Source: Balanoglossus misakiensis
Lineage: Eukaryota; Hemichordata
DNA: 64,000 nt
Assembly: GCA_040954595.2 (NCBI GenBank)
Contig: CM082582.2
Coordinates: forward strand, 3,348,001-3,412,000
Direction of reading: 5' to 3'
The translations under genes were made by a program, and so were the position numbers. Positions 1-12,768 of this stretch are shown in pieces. The notes beneath the pieces are model-generated. The model did not search any database, was not told where the DNA came from, and worked only from the letters and a program-made list of their open reading frames with translations. The stretch's first letter is position 1; each line of letters opens with the position of its first letter.

Positions 1-278
1 ACTACGCAGTAAAATATCTGAAGTGCGCACGCAGCCAAAACATGAACTACGCACTAGTCTTGGTTCAACCACAGACTCCCTACTGATCCTGCCTATTTAT
101 GAAGAGCAAGACCTTGGCGGGCGAAGATGGCATTACAAAGGGTCGGACTCTATACAGTTGTTTCTGTTGTTATTGTTTGCTGGTGATGAGAGCGACATAC
201 AACCGTAACGTGAACAATTTCCTTGGATTTTTGCTTTAAACAACGTCTACCAGGTATCATTTCCAGACTCAAGGTACT

Positions 279-3200
279 ATGAATATGCGGTTGATAATAT
301 TCTTGTATTTAATGGTCCAAGTTTGTGGTATTGAACTGGAACGAAGATGTAAAGGAAATGAAGTGAACATCATGGTGGTTGAGCAGCAGAAGGAAAGTGT
401 TTCCGGTGAGAGCATTCAATGCTCGAGATTCGAGTTATTGGATCTTCGGAAAAACCGAACATATTTACACCAAAACAAGTAAGGCTTTTGAAGGAACTCA
501 AAATTCATAAAAGACGTAAGAGGGGTAGACCTGGCGGGAAAAAGACCAAAGAAAAAAAGGGAATCAACTTCTCAAATCTTCGATTGATAGAAGCAACAAA
601 TAACTTGCTCATGAATAATTCATGCCAAGTGAAAATATCGACCTGGAACGCACACTCAGCCAAAAACAAAGACGAGCTGCTACGAGATCATTTGTTTAAC
701 AATACAATAGACATCTGTGTAATAACGGAAACATGGCTTCAACCAAAAGACCACATCTGGATAGAATGTTGTGATTTGAATAACAACGGCCTGTGCATGT
801 TGTCTTCTTTTCGCGGGGAAAACAGAAGAGGTGGTGGATTGAGCTTGGTCACGATGGCCCCACTGGTTTCGGAATCGATAACATAAGCCACGTTAAGATC
901 ATTTGAATATCATCACTGGCGGGTGAAAGGTAAAGATCTGGATTTAAATGTACTGGGTGTCTATCGACCACCTTATAGTCAACAGAATAAGTCAACGATC
1001 AGCGATTTCATGGATGAATTTCTAACCTTACTGGAGTCCTGGCTTCCAGCAAATGATAACATCATTATCATCATGTAGATAATAAAGAAGATCCTGGTGT
1101 GTGTAGTTTCATTGACAGTGTGGAAGCGATTGGATTGAAAATCGGAGTGGATTTTGCAACTCACAAAGAGGGTCATCACCTTGACTTGATAATCACTGAG
1201 AATGTGAGTCGTACCAACATCCATACAGTTAATGCCGGACCATTCCTCTCTGGTCATAGAGTTGTAACAGGTGTTCTCAGTAGAGATCGTGAAGGGGTTA
1301 AGAAGAAGAAGAAGGAGGTTGAGAGCAGAAACTTTAAGAAAGTGAATAAGGACGATTTCATTAGCGATCTACACTGCATCACCTTAGATACAAATAAAGA
1401 TGCTGACTCTATATCTGACCAGCTTCGTAATGAATTGATGACAGTCGTGAATAAACATGCTCCAAAACGTATAAAAACTGTTGTCGAGCGGAATCACCAC
1501 ATCTGGTACAACGATGACATAAAAGAGCAGAAGAAATTACTTAGAAATAGAGAAAACATCTGGAGAAAGTATCGCGAATCTCAGCAGTGGATTGCCTATA
1601 AGCGATGTAGAAACATTCTGCATTATATGATCAAAGCCGAAAAAGAAAATCGATAAGTTCTAAGATTTTGGAGTCAAGATCGGGCACTAAGAAATTATAC
1701 CAAATCGTTAACAACCTAATTGGAAAAAAAGACATCAACCCAATGCCAGAAGGGAAATCAAACGAAGAACTAGCAAATGATTTTGCTGATTTCTTCCTGC
1801 AAAAAATACTCAAAATCAGAGAATTGTTAGCAAATAATAACAATTTTATCCCGCCATACAGAGAAGTCCCGTCTTTCCACCAATTCGAACTAGTGGATGA
1901 GGACACCGTTGAAAAAATCATCAGTGAAATGCCGACAAAATCCTGTGAGCTGGACATCATACCGACACAATTCCTAAAAGACGTGCTAAAAGGAATGGTT
2001 CCACACATTACCAAGTTGATTAACGCATCTCTACAACAAGGTGTGTTTGTGAAAGAGTGGAAGTATGCAGTGGTCAGTCCTTGCTTAAGAAGACTGGACT
2101 AGATTTGATTTCATCTAACTATAGGCCGGTCAGCAATTTGGCATTTCTCTCTAAGGTCTTAGAAAAAATAGCGTTACAACAATTTAACGAACACTGTAAA
2201 CGATGTCAACTCTTTCCAGAATACCAGTCAGCTTATAGAGTGAATTTCAGTTGTGAAACTGCCTTGCTCAAGATAACTGACGATATTTTGTTGGGAATGG
2301 AGGAACAAAAAATCACAGCTCTTGCCGCGATCGATTTAAGCGCGGCCTTCGATACAGTGGATCACGAAGTATTGTTAAATGTTTTAAAGCAACTGTATGG
2401 TATCGACGGACATGTATTGGAATGGTTTTCATCTTATCTGAGACCTAGAGGTTTCAAGGTATGTGTAGGAAATGCCTACTCTGACATTAGGAACATAGAC
2501 TTCTCCGTACCACAAGGCAGTTGTGCTGGACCAACATTATACACTGTGTATGCGAGTACTCTGCGAAATGTGATACCAACATCAATTGACATACATGGAT
2601 ATGCAGATGACCATGCCTTGAAACGTCTATTTCCAGCTAAGTCTATGAGTATGGAATTTGTAACAATGAACGATCTCGAGGATTGTTTAAAGGAGGTTAA
2701 AATCTGGATGGATGAGAATCGGTTGAAGATGAATGACAGTAAAACAGAATTCATATGTTTTGGGTCAAGAGTACATCTGCAGAAGGTTGTGACATCGAAC
2801 GGACGCCCGTGATAAAATACCTTGGTTTTGATCTCGACGAACATCTGTCGATGAGGAAGAACATCTCGAGGAAGTGCGCAATTGCAGCAGGAAATATTCA
2901 AAGATTGAAGCTAATTAAACAATACTTGAATCTTGATGCAAGGAAAATCATAGCATCAGGCATGATTCTTTCACATTTGGACTATGCTAACTCACTTTAT
3001 GCAGGACTTCCGGAAAGCGACATAAAGAAACTACAGCGGATTCAAAACATGGCAGCTAAGACTATCCTGGACAAAAGTAAATATGACAGTGCCACCGAAT
3101 GCTTGAAAATTCTACATTGGCTACCTGTGCATCTCAGAATTGATTATAAAATATGTTTAAATGCAATCGTAACGAAGCACCAGAGTACTTAATATCTATG

Positions 3201-3655
3201 CTAACTCCCTCTGTAGTCAGGCGTGTAGGACTTCGGTCAAGTTGTAATTCTGAAAGCTCATACGAGATTCCAAGAACATTTCGAAAACCCTTCGCAAACA
3301 GGGCATTCAGTTTCCAGGGCCCTAAAAGGTGGAATGGACTACCAATAGGACTGAGAAAAGCAGAAACATACAAACAGTTCAAGGCAGACCTAAACACTTA
3401 CCTGTTTGGTAAGTTCTAGGCGCCTGTTTACATTTGTTGCAGCAAGTATACATGAACATTGTCTGGGACTGATTCACGCTGAATAGTTAACACTTGGTAT
3501 GGACACTATTTGTACATTTTCATCTGAGGTTATATGTATCTTTTCTTCTTTTTGGCAACATTTTCTCATTTTCTTACTTTGTATATTATTGTAAAGCGGA
3601 TTGGATAATGGTTTTCGTTGACACTTCGCTATATAAATTAACTAATTCTAAATTA
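279..3655 (+). mobile_element. Decayed CR1-superfamily LINE (endonuclease + reverse transcriptase)
   Basis: A non-LTR retrotransposon ORF2 can be followed in the same orientation through several frames. A basic stretch near 515-545 precedes an APE-type endonuclease start (STWNAHSA near 640). The endonuclease continues past an in-frame TAA (884-886) to VLGVYRPPYS near 950-985. The reverse transcriptase begins with SNYRPVSNL near 2118, has AAIDLSAAFDTVDHE near 2325 and the catalytic YADD at 2600-2611. The C-terminal part (LHWLPVHLRIDYKI, WNGLP) ends at the stop at 3417-3419. The 3' UTR ends in the TGTAAAGCG...CGCTATATAAAT signature typical of CR1/L2-like tails. Frames change near 1073, 1650, 2090, 2795 and 3170, so the copy is dead. 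The 5' limit is uncertain; 1-278 may be its 5' UTR. Confidence 0.9.
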
Positions 3656-4064
3656 TAAATTCTAGATGTTATCCACGGTCTCTCCAGAGACCGGGTGCAT
3701 CATGCCATACCTTTCTTTCCTTTTCTTTCTTTCATTATTTTCGTCTTAGGCTGGAACCGACCAGCCGCTAAAACATATTTCAATTTTCACCCCCCCCCCA
3801 TCCCCCGGTATCCAATAGCTCTGTGTTGATCAATTGAAAGCCTGAACCGCTAAAGAACACGCAGAGTTGAACGGGTACAGGACCGTATTGCATGTTTATT
3901 GTGAACAGTGCAATCTTCCAACTAATAAATCAAGTTGACACCATGAGTAAGAAAGATTATTATTCCCAAGAACGTTGGTTAAATATTTTTAATTAATTAA
4001 ATCTTGCACTGGGGTATCCCATCGCCGACTTGTTTGTTTCGAACGGCTTTTAAGCAAAATTTCG
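3656..4064. other. Non-coding spacer after the LINE
   Basis: No gene is visible. It holds a short palindrome (CGGTCTCTCCAGAGACCG near 3679), a CT-rich run near 3710-3740 and a C-run near 3790. Confidence 0.5.
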
Positions 4065-4705
4065 AGGCGTAATGACGAATTTACACCCTTCAAAAATACC
4101 TCCCCGTCACTTGACTGCACTGATGACTCTCTTTCAATATGCTTATTTATGTATTATTGCACACAGGACATTGTATTGCTGTACTCAAATATTTTTGATA
4201 CATTTATCTAGCTACGTGCATAGCTACATTCTGTAGCAGGTAACCAGCTACTTGCCTGCCTATGGAAAAACCTTGCTGCACTCATCCTCACTTCCCATTT
4301 AGCGCGCTTCCCATGTGTGCATCGAGAAAGCGTTATGACATTTCTCTACTATTTTCCGCGGTAATAATTTGGACATTTGATATGTGTATGTATACCCCAG
4401 CCTTTATCAATCACTGCCTGTACTGGGCCTTATACTTTTCACTGATAAAGGAACAGACACAAAGAAAAACTTGTTTTTAAAGAAGATGTTGGAAGATGAT
4501 CGTAGGTGTAAACAATAAACACTTTCTTTTCCTTCGGGCAACAATTGAAAAAGCCAATCGGACGAACAATTGACACTCTCTAGACATAAACTCCCAGAAA
4601 AGTAATTCGAGGACACGTTTTAGCTTCAAACATGCCGCAGAAAAATCCACCCTGCAGTGAATAATGGAGGGATATTCAATTTTTAACACATTAATCTCCT
4701 ATTGT
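4065..4705 (+). repeat. Diverged direct repeat, copy A
   Basis: This segment aligns by eye with 5513-6191 over its whole length, at roughly three quarters identity with small indels. Shared anchors include atacctcccc, gggc(c/a)ttatac and aacatgccgcagagaa-like blocks in the same order. It lies just upstream of the first exon of the pentraxin mosaic gene. It could be an old tandem duplication or two copies of an unrecognised element. Confidence 0.7.
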
Positions 4706-4980
4706 GGAAATACAATCCATTACAAAGAATTTAATTAAATATACATGTACTTCAGTTAAACACATATAGAGAGTCGTGCGACAAATCTGATTTGACAAAG
4801 TACCTTCATTTTGACAAATAGTAAGGCACAATGCATTATAGCCTAAATGTGCGGATAAAACGAACAAGTCTATTGGTCTGTCTTTGGGTGGGAGGTGCCG
4901 TCTTTTTATAAAGTCTTTTATGCCAAAAGTTGCTGTCAGTTTTTGGAAGAAAACCAAATTGGCGAAATCGTGCGAACATC

Positions 4981-7900
4981 ATGGACGTGCACCGTTCCTC
5001 TTTTCTATCATTGTTACTATGTTTGTATCTGCAAACCCAATTGATACATGGTAAAACTGAAGTCGTATACGTTGATAACAACACTGATTTCAGTAACGTC
5101 CGATATGCATACCCAATGCAAACACCGAAAATAATCTGTGGTCTGGAATGCGTTCGAAGAGGAAGGATGTGTCCGTACGTGACGTACGACGATCAAGACA
5201 AACTCTGCTATTTGCACGGCAGTGGAGAGGAGATACCAGTTGAACGGACAAAGCCGCTGGTTTTCAGACAAGTGGGTGCAAAGGGAAAGGTAATAGTCAT
5301 CTTTTTTTCTTGTAATAACATTGTAAATGGCGGACATGACTTGTAACCTTGATTTAACAGTTTATAGTGAGATTACACTAAAGAATGTTGATTGCATAAA
5401 TGTTTTCTTCAAAATGAGGTGCTAGAAGTTCCAGGGTGATACGTCTTGCTTTGTTGTCTCCCACCGTTGACGTATTCGCGTCAAACATACATCCCAAACT
5501 AAGAGCGGGCTTGTGGCGTAATAAAGAATTTACAGCCTTAGAATATACCTCCCCGAGACACGAGTGCATTGATGGCTCTCATTCAATTTGGACGTTATTG
5601 ATAATTGCTCAAGGGACAATACGTCAAGATTTTTGATGCATAATAGTTAAGGCTTGCTAACTGACCAGCCATCTGCCTGCTGCCTATTCAATTACCTTTC
5701 CCACACCCCCACCCCCTCCCCAACCCCTTTCCCATGTAGCACCCTACCTAGTGTGTGCTGTCCAGGTGTGTGTGCATCGTGAAAGTGAAATTCGGAATGT
5801 GTTAATTGATATCGCTATTTTCTGCGGTTGTAATTAGCAAACTTGATACGTGTATGTAATGTATACCTCACCCTTTATTTATCACTGATTATACTGGGCA
5901 TTATACGTTTCGCCGATAAACGAACTGACACAAAGGGTAACTTTCTTTAAAGAAGGTGACGGAAGACGATCTTTTCCTTTGGGCAAATTTTCAAAAGGAA
6001 ATCGTATGAACTCTTGTTAATCCTGAGACAGTAAACCCCCAGAGGAGTAATTTGAGTACACGTTTCACCTTCAAAACATGCCGCAGAGAATCGACTCGAC
6101 AGCAAACAATGAAGGGACATTCAATGCTTAGAACTCCGAATAGATAAAACTGTCATGTTATAAATTAATGCACATTCATTTACTATTGTGAGTTAGTAAA
6201 GTGATCCTTAATGCAATACGTTAATTACAACTACTGGACTGTTTGCACTTTGTCCAATGAGCTGTAAAAATTCATTTAAGTTTTTAAAGTTTTCACAAAG
6301 AAAAAAACTGCAATTTCATAAAGTTTCAAGATTATTTAATATTTATTTGCGATAGTGAAAGAGGCGGGTAGCTGTAAAGTAACAACTCAGGTTGAGTTAT
6401 TATGCTCTTTGTAATTTGCCGGTATTACCTTATTGACAGACTTGGACACAGATTATGTTGGAAGTAACCATATTCACGCGGGTATAATGTCTAATCTATA
6501 GCAGAATATTGGTTCCCTAATTTTGATGTATACCCTACTACCCAGCAAAGCGCCAAATCGATATCCTCGATGTACCTATAAAGTATAATAGGTTTTTTTT
6601 TAAAGTCTGCCAATCGCTCCCAATCCTTATTCTGGGACAGACATTAAAAATATGTGAATTTGCTATACATTATTCACACCTTCACCTATATAGGAAAGCT
6701 TCACGTCGAAAACATGTTTTCTTTTTTCCCCAGGATGTGCAATATGGAAAGCCGTGCGCGAGCAATCCGTGTCATAACAATAGTTGGTGTGTGGCTAAGT
6801 CGCCAACGGATTTCTTCTGTGTTTGTAGAGCTGGTTCAGGGTTTACGGGAGAAAGATGTGATATTCCAGGTAGGCGTATTCACTCGTAGTCAAATGATGT
6901 CACAGAAATCCAATTGGACGAATTCTCTACTCAAATGCGTTTGAAAGGCGTAAATTATGACTACGTACATTAGATGCTTCAATTGATACACCAATAAATT
7001 GAATATCAACTTGTGTTGTTTTGCCTTGTTCCAGTACTGCCAGCGAGCTGGGGTATTTGGGCATCTTGGTCGGAATGCACAGTAACGTGTGGCACCGGTT
7101 ACCAGCAGAGAGACAGAATATGTGGAAACATATCGAATGATTTTGGTTACGACCGTTGCAAAGGGCGAAGAAGCGACTATAAAAAATGCAACATTCACAA
7201 ATGTCCGAGTATGTACAATATACATGTAGAGCTATTACATTGTGGAAAACTGTGTGATTGTCACTTTAGCGCTGATTGCTATTTGTTAATCCTGTGAAAT
7301 TAGCAACTTATATCATATCAGTCAACGCGATCACTTGACGTAATGGTCAGGCCATCCTTCCGGATAGTGTTAAGCGTATTCCATCTTTAGAACAAAACGA
7401 ATAAGACATGGGCTCGTTCCTCTGCCCGTTTCAGTATCTCCATCAGCAAGAAATTTATTGACGCCACCAGAGTCACACGAAAAGTACCTGCGATATATAA
7501 AGCTTCGACAGATTGCTGAAAACAGAAGATTCTTCGAACAAAATTATTTTGAACCTGAACAAGATCTTCATGTAGGTAAGTACTGTCATACCTGACTTAA
7601 ACAATCTGGCAAACATGTAGTGCGGACATGAGGGCGTGTATTTGCAAGAACCATTTACAACGGTGATTGCTTTCTTTAAAATAAGGTTCTGGAATATATG
7701 CTGTTGTCCGCTCTCATGTCTACGAGAGACCGTTGTACGAGAAGAAATGTTCACATTTTTTTCTCTGTCAAGACTACGAACAATTCCATTTAACCTCTCT
7801 ACATTTATCTGTCAGATAATGTCTTGTAAACTGAACAATCATCTGTCGATCGCTTTCAGCAGATGGTGGTTGGGGCAAGTGGGGGACTTGGAGTGCGTGC

Positions 7901-10399
7901 AGAAGGAGCAATTTGAAAACAAAGTGGGGCGTTCGAAAACGAACTAGAAGTTGTGACTACCCCGCACCTGCGAATGCGGGGCGTAACTGCGCTGGAAAAT
8001 CCCTAGAGACTATTTCTTGCAGAACCTTATGCGGTAAAGTGCGTGCTATACTTGTCGAGTTGGATATGCACTCATATCCGTTAAAGAAAAAATAGGCTTT
8101 ACCTTTATAAGATATACTTGCAAATACTTGTGAAAAACTACTTTTATATGATGTAAGAATACTTAAAATATTATTTTTGGATTACAGAAAGCAAAACACT
8201 TGAACTGGAAAGCCCGAATACTAACATTGCCACCTGGGTGTCTTTTCCCGATCTCACTGCTTTGACGTCATGCATCCGGGTCAAAAGTAAGGACGTTGAC
8301 AGGAAAGGAACTATTATGTCGTATGCTATCGCTTTAAAAAATGTTAGCAATCCCCGAAGAGAATTTACTATGCGTGACACGAGCAGTCTTTTTATCGAAA
8401 TCAAAGCATCAAAGCAAGACATTTCGGTGAATTTGAACGACGGTGCATGGCATCACGTGTGTGTCACGTGGTCTTCAAGAAGAGGGGTATGGAAATACTA
8501 CCACAACGGTGCCCTGTTTAGAAGTGGCAAGGGTTTAAAGAGTGGTGAAACGGTAACTGGTGGCGGCATGATAGTTTTGGGGCATGAACAAGGCACTCTG
8601 GGAGGGGGTTTCAATTCAAGTCAAGCGCTGATTGGCGGTCTGAGAGACTTCAACGTGTGGTCCGGTGTCCTGAATAAAGAGGAAATTGCCGAAATGGAAC
8701 GAGGTCAAAACTGGTCCATCGGCGGTGATATCTTTGCATGGAACACCTCTCCACTCGGTATATCGGGCGATGTGTCAAAGTGGTGTGTATGCGGCTGCCG
8801 TAAGTGCAAAATTGGAATTTTAATGTGTTCCATTTTATAGGAAATAAATTTATTTCCAAGTAAACTTCTTCCTTCCATACTCATATTAACTTAGATGCTC
8901 ATTGTCTCCCTTTTTATAGATGATGATATGGACACACCTGGTAGTAGGGATGCTTGTAACTGGCCGGAAATAAATTGGGGAGATCACAAGCGAAAAAGGG
9001 ACTGTGACAACATTGCACCTGTAAATGTGGAACACAAGTGCAGTGAGGAATTACAAGAAACCAAATCCTGCAGAAACGTTTATGGTGAGTAATATATGTC
9101 TTCCAAAAAAAGATTCGACAAATACGCACACATGCACCAGTACGATAATCTTCGTCGTTGTCGTCGTTGTTGTTGTTGACACAATAGAAATGACTGAGAA
9201 AAGCTACAAACTACATGTAGGCCGGCATAAACTATTGCAAATTCAAAATCCCGGAAATGGCGGGGATAACAGCGTGTGGTTGGATTAAAACCGCAGGTGT
9301 GAACGTTTTGGTCAACACACTAAACGATATTGTGTAGAGAGGTTTTGGACGTTTATCGACGGGGAAACACCAGGCACCCTTTGATATATACCGGCAGTTT
9401 GTGCTCTGGTCTTTCCTCATCATGGTCACTACAAAATGACCGAGTTCTCATGCATGTGACAATGTGACAAGATAGTGTCGAGTGAACACAAGATAGTTTT
9501 GTGTGCGCTTGTAAGAATTTGTTTTTATATTAACATCTCGCTAATCCGTGTATCTGTTTCTGGATTTAGAAAGGAAAATACTCCAATTGGAAAACACGGC
9601 AACAAAGGTGGTGGCCTTGACGTCTGTTCCTGACCTCACAGCTTTGACATCTTGCATCCGTGCAAAGTTTAAGAATGTCGGCACAGCAGGAGCTCTTGTG
9701 TCATACGCCACAAGTCTGGGCAGCGTTGATGAATTCATTATGCACTCTTCACCAACTGGTTTTAAGATGGCCCTCAAAGGCATCTGGGGTAATCGCTTAT
9801 TTGCTGTGAATGACGGCGAATGGCATCACCTGTGTGCCACGTGGTCTTCGAGTGGCGGAATGTCCATCTATCACAATGGTGTCTTAACTAGCAGTGATAC
9901 GGGTCTGGACAGTGGTGGAATTGTCGCCGGAGGCGGTGTCATAGTTTTGGGGCAGGAGCAAGATTCCATCGGCGGAGGCTTCCAAGCAAAGCAATCGTTC
10001 GTCGGCGGTCTGACAGAATTCAACATGTGGTCCAGAGTTCTAAGTGATGACGAGGTGGCTGAAGTAGAACGTGACTGCAAAGGGACGAATGGCGGTGACA
10101 TCTTTGCGTGGAATGCTCATCAACTTGACGTCATAGGCGACGTGTGTTGGAAATTTGACTGTCTTTGCTGTAAGTGGATTGGCAGACTTTTTGGTATTTT
10201 GTAAAATTTTAATAACTTTCGGGTGAGTAGCTTATTTGTCAAAGATTCGACCTTGCCAAAAAATTGAATGTAAATTGCTGAATACAGATACAGTTATTGT
10301 CCATCTTAGTGCACATAACAACTCCACTTTGACCGCCACATACACGACTGCTATGTCACAGTTTGTTTCGTCTTATTTTGAACAGGTGGCACAAACTAG
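4981..10399 (+). CDS. Secreted PAN-EGF-TSP1-pentraxin mosaic protein (8 exons)
   Basis: Predicted 727-residue extracellular protein. Exons: 4981-5289, 6734-6869, 7035-7208, 7860-8033, 8188-8799, 8920-9084, 9570-10169, 10386-10399; all have GT-AG borders and agreeing phases (0, then all phase 1). Exon 1 has a signal peptide (residues 1-24, SFLSLLLCLYLQTQL core) and a PAN/apple-like Cys segment. Exon 2 is an EGF domain (NPCHNNSWC...CVCRAG...GERC). Exons 3 and 4, both 174 nt, are TSP1 repeats (WASWSECTVTCGTG; WGKWGTWSAC). Exons 5 and 7 are pentraxin domains, each with the signature H-x-C-x-[ST]-W-x-[ST] (8454-8477; 9827-9850). Exon 6 is a reduced TSP1 repeat. The last exon adds only C-G-T-N and a stop. 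Pentraxins are secreted pattern-recognition lectins, so an immune or matrix role is likely but inferred. Weakest calls: the acceptor of exon 4 (7859 or 7862) and the tiny last exon. Confidence 0.88.
5513..6191 (+). repeat. Diverged direct repeat, copy B
   Basis: Second copy of the 4065-4705 segment, lying in intron 1 of the pentraxin mosaic gene. A C-rich insertion near 5700-5730 is absent from copy A. No coding potential was recognised in either copy. Confidence 0.7.
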
Positions 10400-11459
10400 T
10401 CATTGAACGGTACACCTTCAGAAGAAAGTTACTAGGATGTGCCTTCTGAGGTATCTAATACAACCGGTGTCTAACAGCAAATCCTGGAAATGGTACCAAC
10501 CTTCGATTTAAAACTATCCAGTACAATTTTTAATGTAGAGAATGTTTTATTTTCCCGTGGGTGCGTAAAGAGATATTATAGAAATCATAGTATGTCATGA
10601 GCTATTTTAGTTTTAAGAACAGTATCATGTAGAGGATAATTTTCTTGGTTTTTCCGTGGGTGCACAGTGCCGTAAGTTGTATTTAGAAATCGCAGTGTTT
10701 CTTGCAAAATAGTCATGAGATTTGTTCCTGTAACTTTTGGCATCCTTGGTCGTATCGCGCTTTGCCTCGACGTTACGAAAGAATGTAAATATTTACATGT
10801 ATCATGGTAGGTTCTCTGGAGAACCAAAATTAATATGTGTCGATTTTAAATGAGTTTATGTACCGAGTAGAAGTTATATGACACACATTGTATTCCTGTG
10901 GTGTATAGCGCATTTATCTTTCCTGATGAAACATGATTCCAGGGATGTCGTTCTACTCTAGTCACCTGGATATTTGCAGCTGATGATGACACTGGGTCAA
11001 ATCCAGGGTTCAGGATCTGATGACTTTCTGCAAAACTAGCAAAAATGAAGAGGTGGAACAATAGGCCTGAATTATGTGTCCCCAACATATGTAGGAAGAT
11101 TAGCAAGTAAATACTGTGGAGGTGGTAAGGTATAGAAACACATTGTTTTCAGTCAATTCACTATTAATGTCAGGTTCACTTTAAATGCATGCTAGAGTGA
11201 CTACATTGTGCTAATAATATCGCCAGTTACATGATAAATAATGCGGGTACACAATGTGTATTGATTTATATCTAAACAATTTAACAATTCACTGTAATGG
11301 AGAAAGGTTTTGCTAATTGGTTGGACCATCTTCAACTATCTGCTCACTTGCGAATCAGAATAACAAAATGATTACAGTCTAGCCTCGGGAATTTCAGAGT
11401 TTTCACACTCACCTATTGATTTTCATAACTTTGGTGGGAAATTTTGAAACAACATTGCA

Positions 11460-11463
<4 letters not shown>

Positions 11464-11496
<33 letters not shown>

Positions 11497-11504
11497 AACA
11501 AACA
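11464..11504. repeat. (CA)n microsatellite with (AAAC)n tail
   Basis: About 14 CA units followed by three AAAC-type units. An identical tract occurs in unit 2 at about 13833-13873. Confidence 0.95.
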
Positions 11505-11919
11505 CTTAGAACAGAATCTTAAAGGAGATTGATTATTCATCTTTCAAAGTCAATTGATTTGTGTATTCTGTCACAGTGACATTGCAGAGGGCGTTCAGTT
11601 GACTTCAAGTACACGGTTACAACCATGCAAATTTAGCCACAGTTTCCATTGAAAGTTGGGATGAAGCCAATCACAGATTTTCGTGGGGTGGCTGAATGTA
11701 CGGTCGCCTGTTGAAGGACTCAGAACAGATGTCGTGACTCGCCAATGTATCATGTGGGCGAGAAAGGGGGCATCCTTAATTTGCACGTTCCCCGAAATTT
11801 CAGCACCAGCTTACACACTTTCCCGGACGTTCAAGAAAAACATTCGTCCGTTTTTGACAATTGTATATGAGACAATGCTTTCCAAACATGGATGTTCATG
11901 AACTTAGAGTAGACGTGCT

Positions 11920-11925
11920 GTCTCT

Positions 11926-11976
<51 letters not shown>

Positions 11977-11993
11977 GAGCCCACCCAGGGACG
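11920..11993 (+). tRNA. trnN-GUU: tRNA-Asn (anticodon GTT), copy 1
   Basis: A 74-base cloverleaf. The acceptor arm GTCTCTG (11920-11926) pairs with CAGGGAC (11986-11992), with G as discriminator. The anticodon stem TTCGG/CCGAA encloses loop CTGTTAA with GTT at 11954-11956. The T-loop is GGTTCGAGCC, and A-box (TGGCGCAATCGG) and B-box promoter elements are intact. No CCA is encoded and there is no intron, as expected for a nuclear gene. A T5 terminator follows eight bases downstream. Confidence 0.98.
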
Positions 11994-12000
11994 CTTATAA

Positions 12001-12005
12001 TTTTT
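12001..12005 (+). terminator. RNA polymerase III T-run terminator
   Basis: TTTTT just after tRNA-Asn copy 1. The identical signal in unit 2 is at 14370-14374. Confidence 0.85.
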
Positions 12006-12754
12006 GTTGAATATTCCTCTGACGGTCTAGTCCCATGGGCCTACGTCGTGTATTGTAATTTTCAAAGCAGTGTATCTTATTTTCTCAAAGAGTCAAAATT
12101 TTACCGCCGACAGTTTGGTCTTAGAAACATGACATTTTACTATAGTGTAAATGTGTTTACTGTTTAGCAATGTTTCGAGAGATATATTTTTTCTTTTAAA
12201 TTATGGAAGTTTGCGCCTCGAAAATCAAAATCTTACATTGTCATGTTTTGAACTGAGCAACTTCAAATTGTGTTTTCTTTAAATTTAGAATAGTAAAGTT
12301 AAATGATTTTAAGTCGCCTTGCAATTTTACCGAATTGATCGTTCGCGCTTAGGGGTTGAAATACTTCCTTTCATGGTCGTTTCGTCGGCTGGCGAAATGC
12401 ACAGCCACGGTCACTCACTGTGGCAGGGCGAACTGGTGTGGTGTAGCGCCGCCACTGGCTCAAATGGGAACAATCACAAGACTCGTATACCAGTAGTACA
12501 ACAATGTACAAGTGCGCATAAAATACTATAGAAATAATGGACGACGCGGATGTGACTTTTTGGTATTTTGTAAAATTTTAATAACTTTCGGGTGAGTAGC
12601 TTATTTGTCAAAGATTCGACCTTGCCAAAAAATTGAATGTAAATTGCTGAATACAGATACAGTTATTGTCCATCTTAGTGCACATAACAACTCCACTTTG
12701 ACCGCCACATACACGACTGCTATGTCACAGTTTGTTTCGTCTTATTTTGAACAG

Positions 12755-12768
12755 GTGGCACAAACTAG
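12755..12768 (+). pseudogene. Duplicated copy of the last exon of the pentraxin mosaic gene
   Basis: The acceptor (…attttgaacag) and the 14 coding bases ending in TAG are repeated exactly 2369 bp downstream of 10386-10399. Splicing from exon 7 to this copy would give the same protein, so it is redundant rather than broken. Confidence 0.6.

Larger units (their letters stand above)
10185..12553 (+). repeat. 2369-bp tandem duplication, unit 1
   Basis: The offset to unit 2 is exactly 2369 bp from end to end. Only two differences were noticed in about 2363 aligned bases (C10980/T13349 and C11873/G14242). The unit starts at gactttttgg inside the last intron of the pentraxin mosaic gene and contains its last exon, a (CA)n tract and a tRNA-Asn. 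Six unmatched bases, ggatgt (12548-12553), sit at the junction with unit 2, as end-joining often leaves. Outside exon 8 and the tRNA no coding sequence is evident. Confidence 0.97.

Noticed and set aside
10585-10827. Minus-strand 80- and 86-codon frames repeated in both tandem units
   Set aside because: They are repeated only because the DNA is duplicated; there are no motifs, splice context or composition signs of coding.
11464-11504. CRISPR-like array
   Set aside because: All short repeats in the window are microsatellites, minisatellites or MITE ends; none has the repeat-spacer pattern, and the genome is animal.
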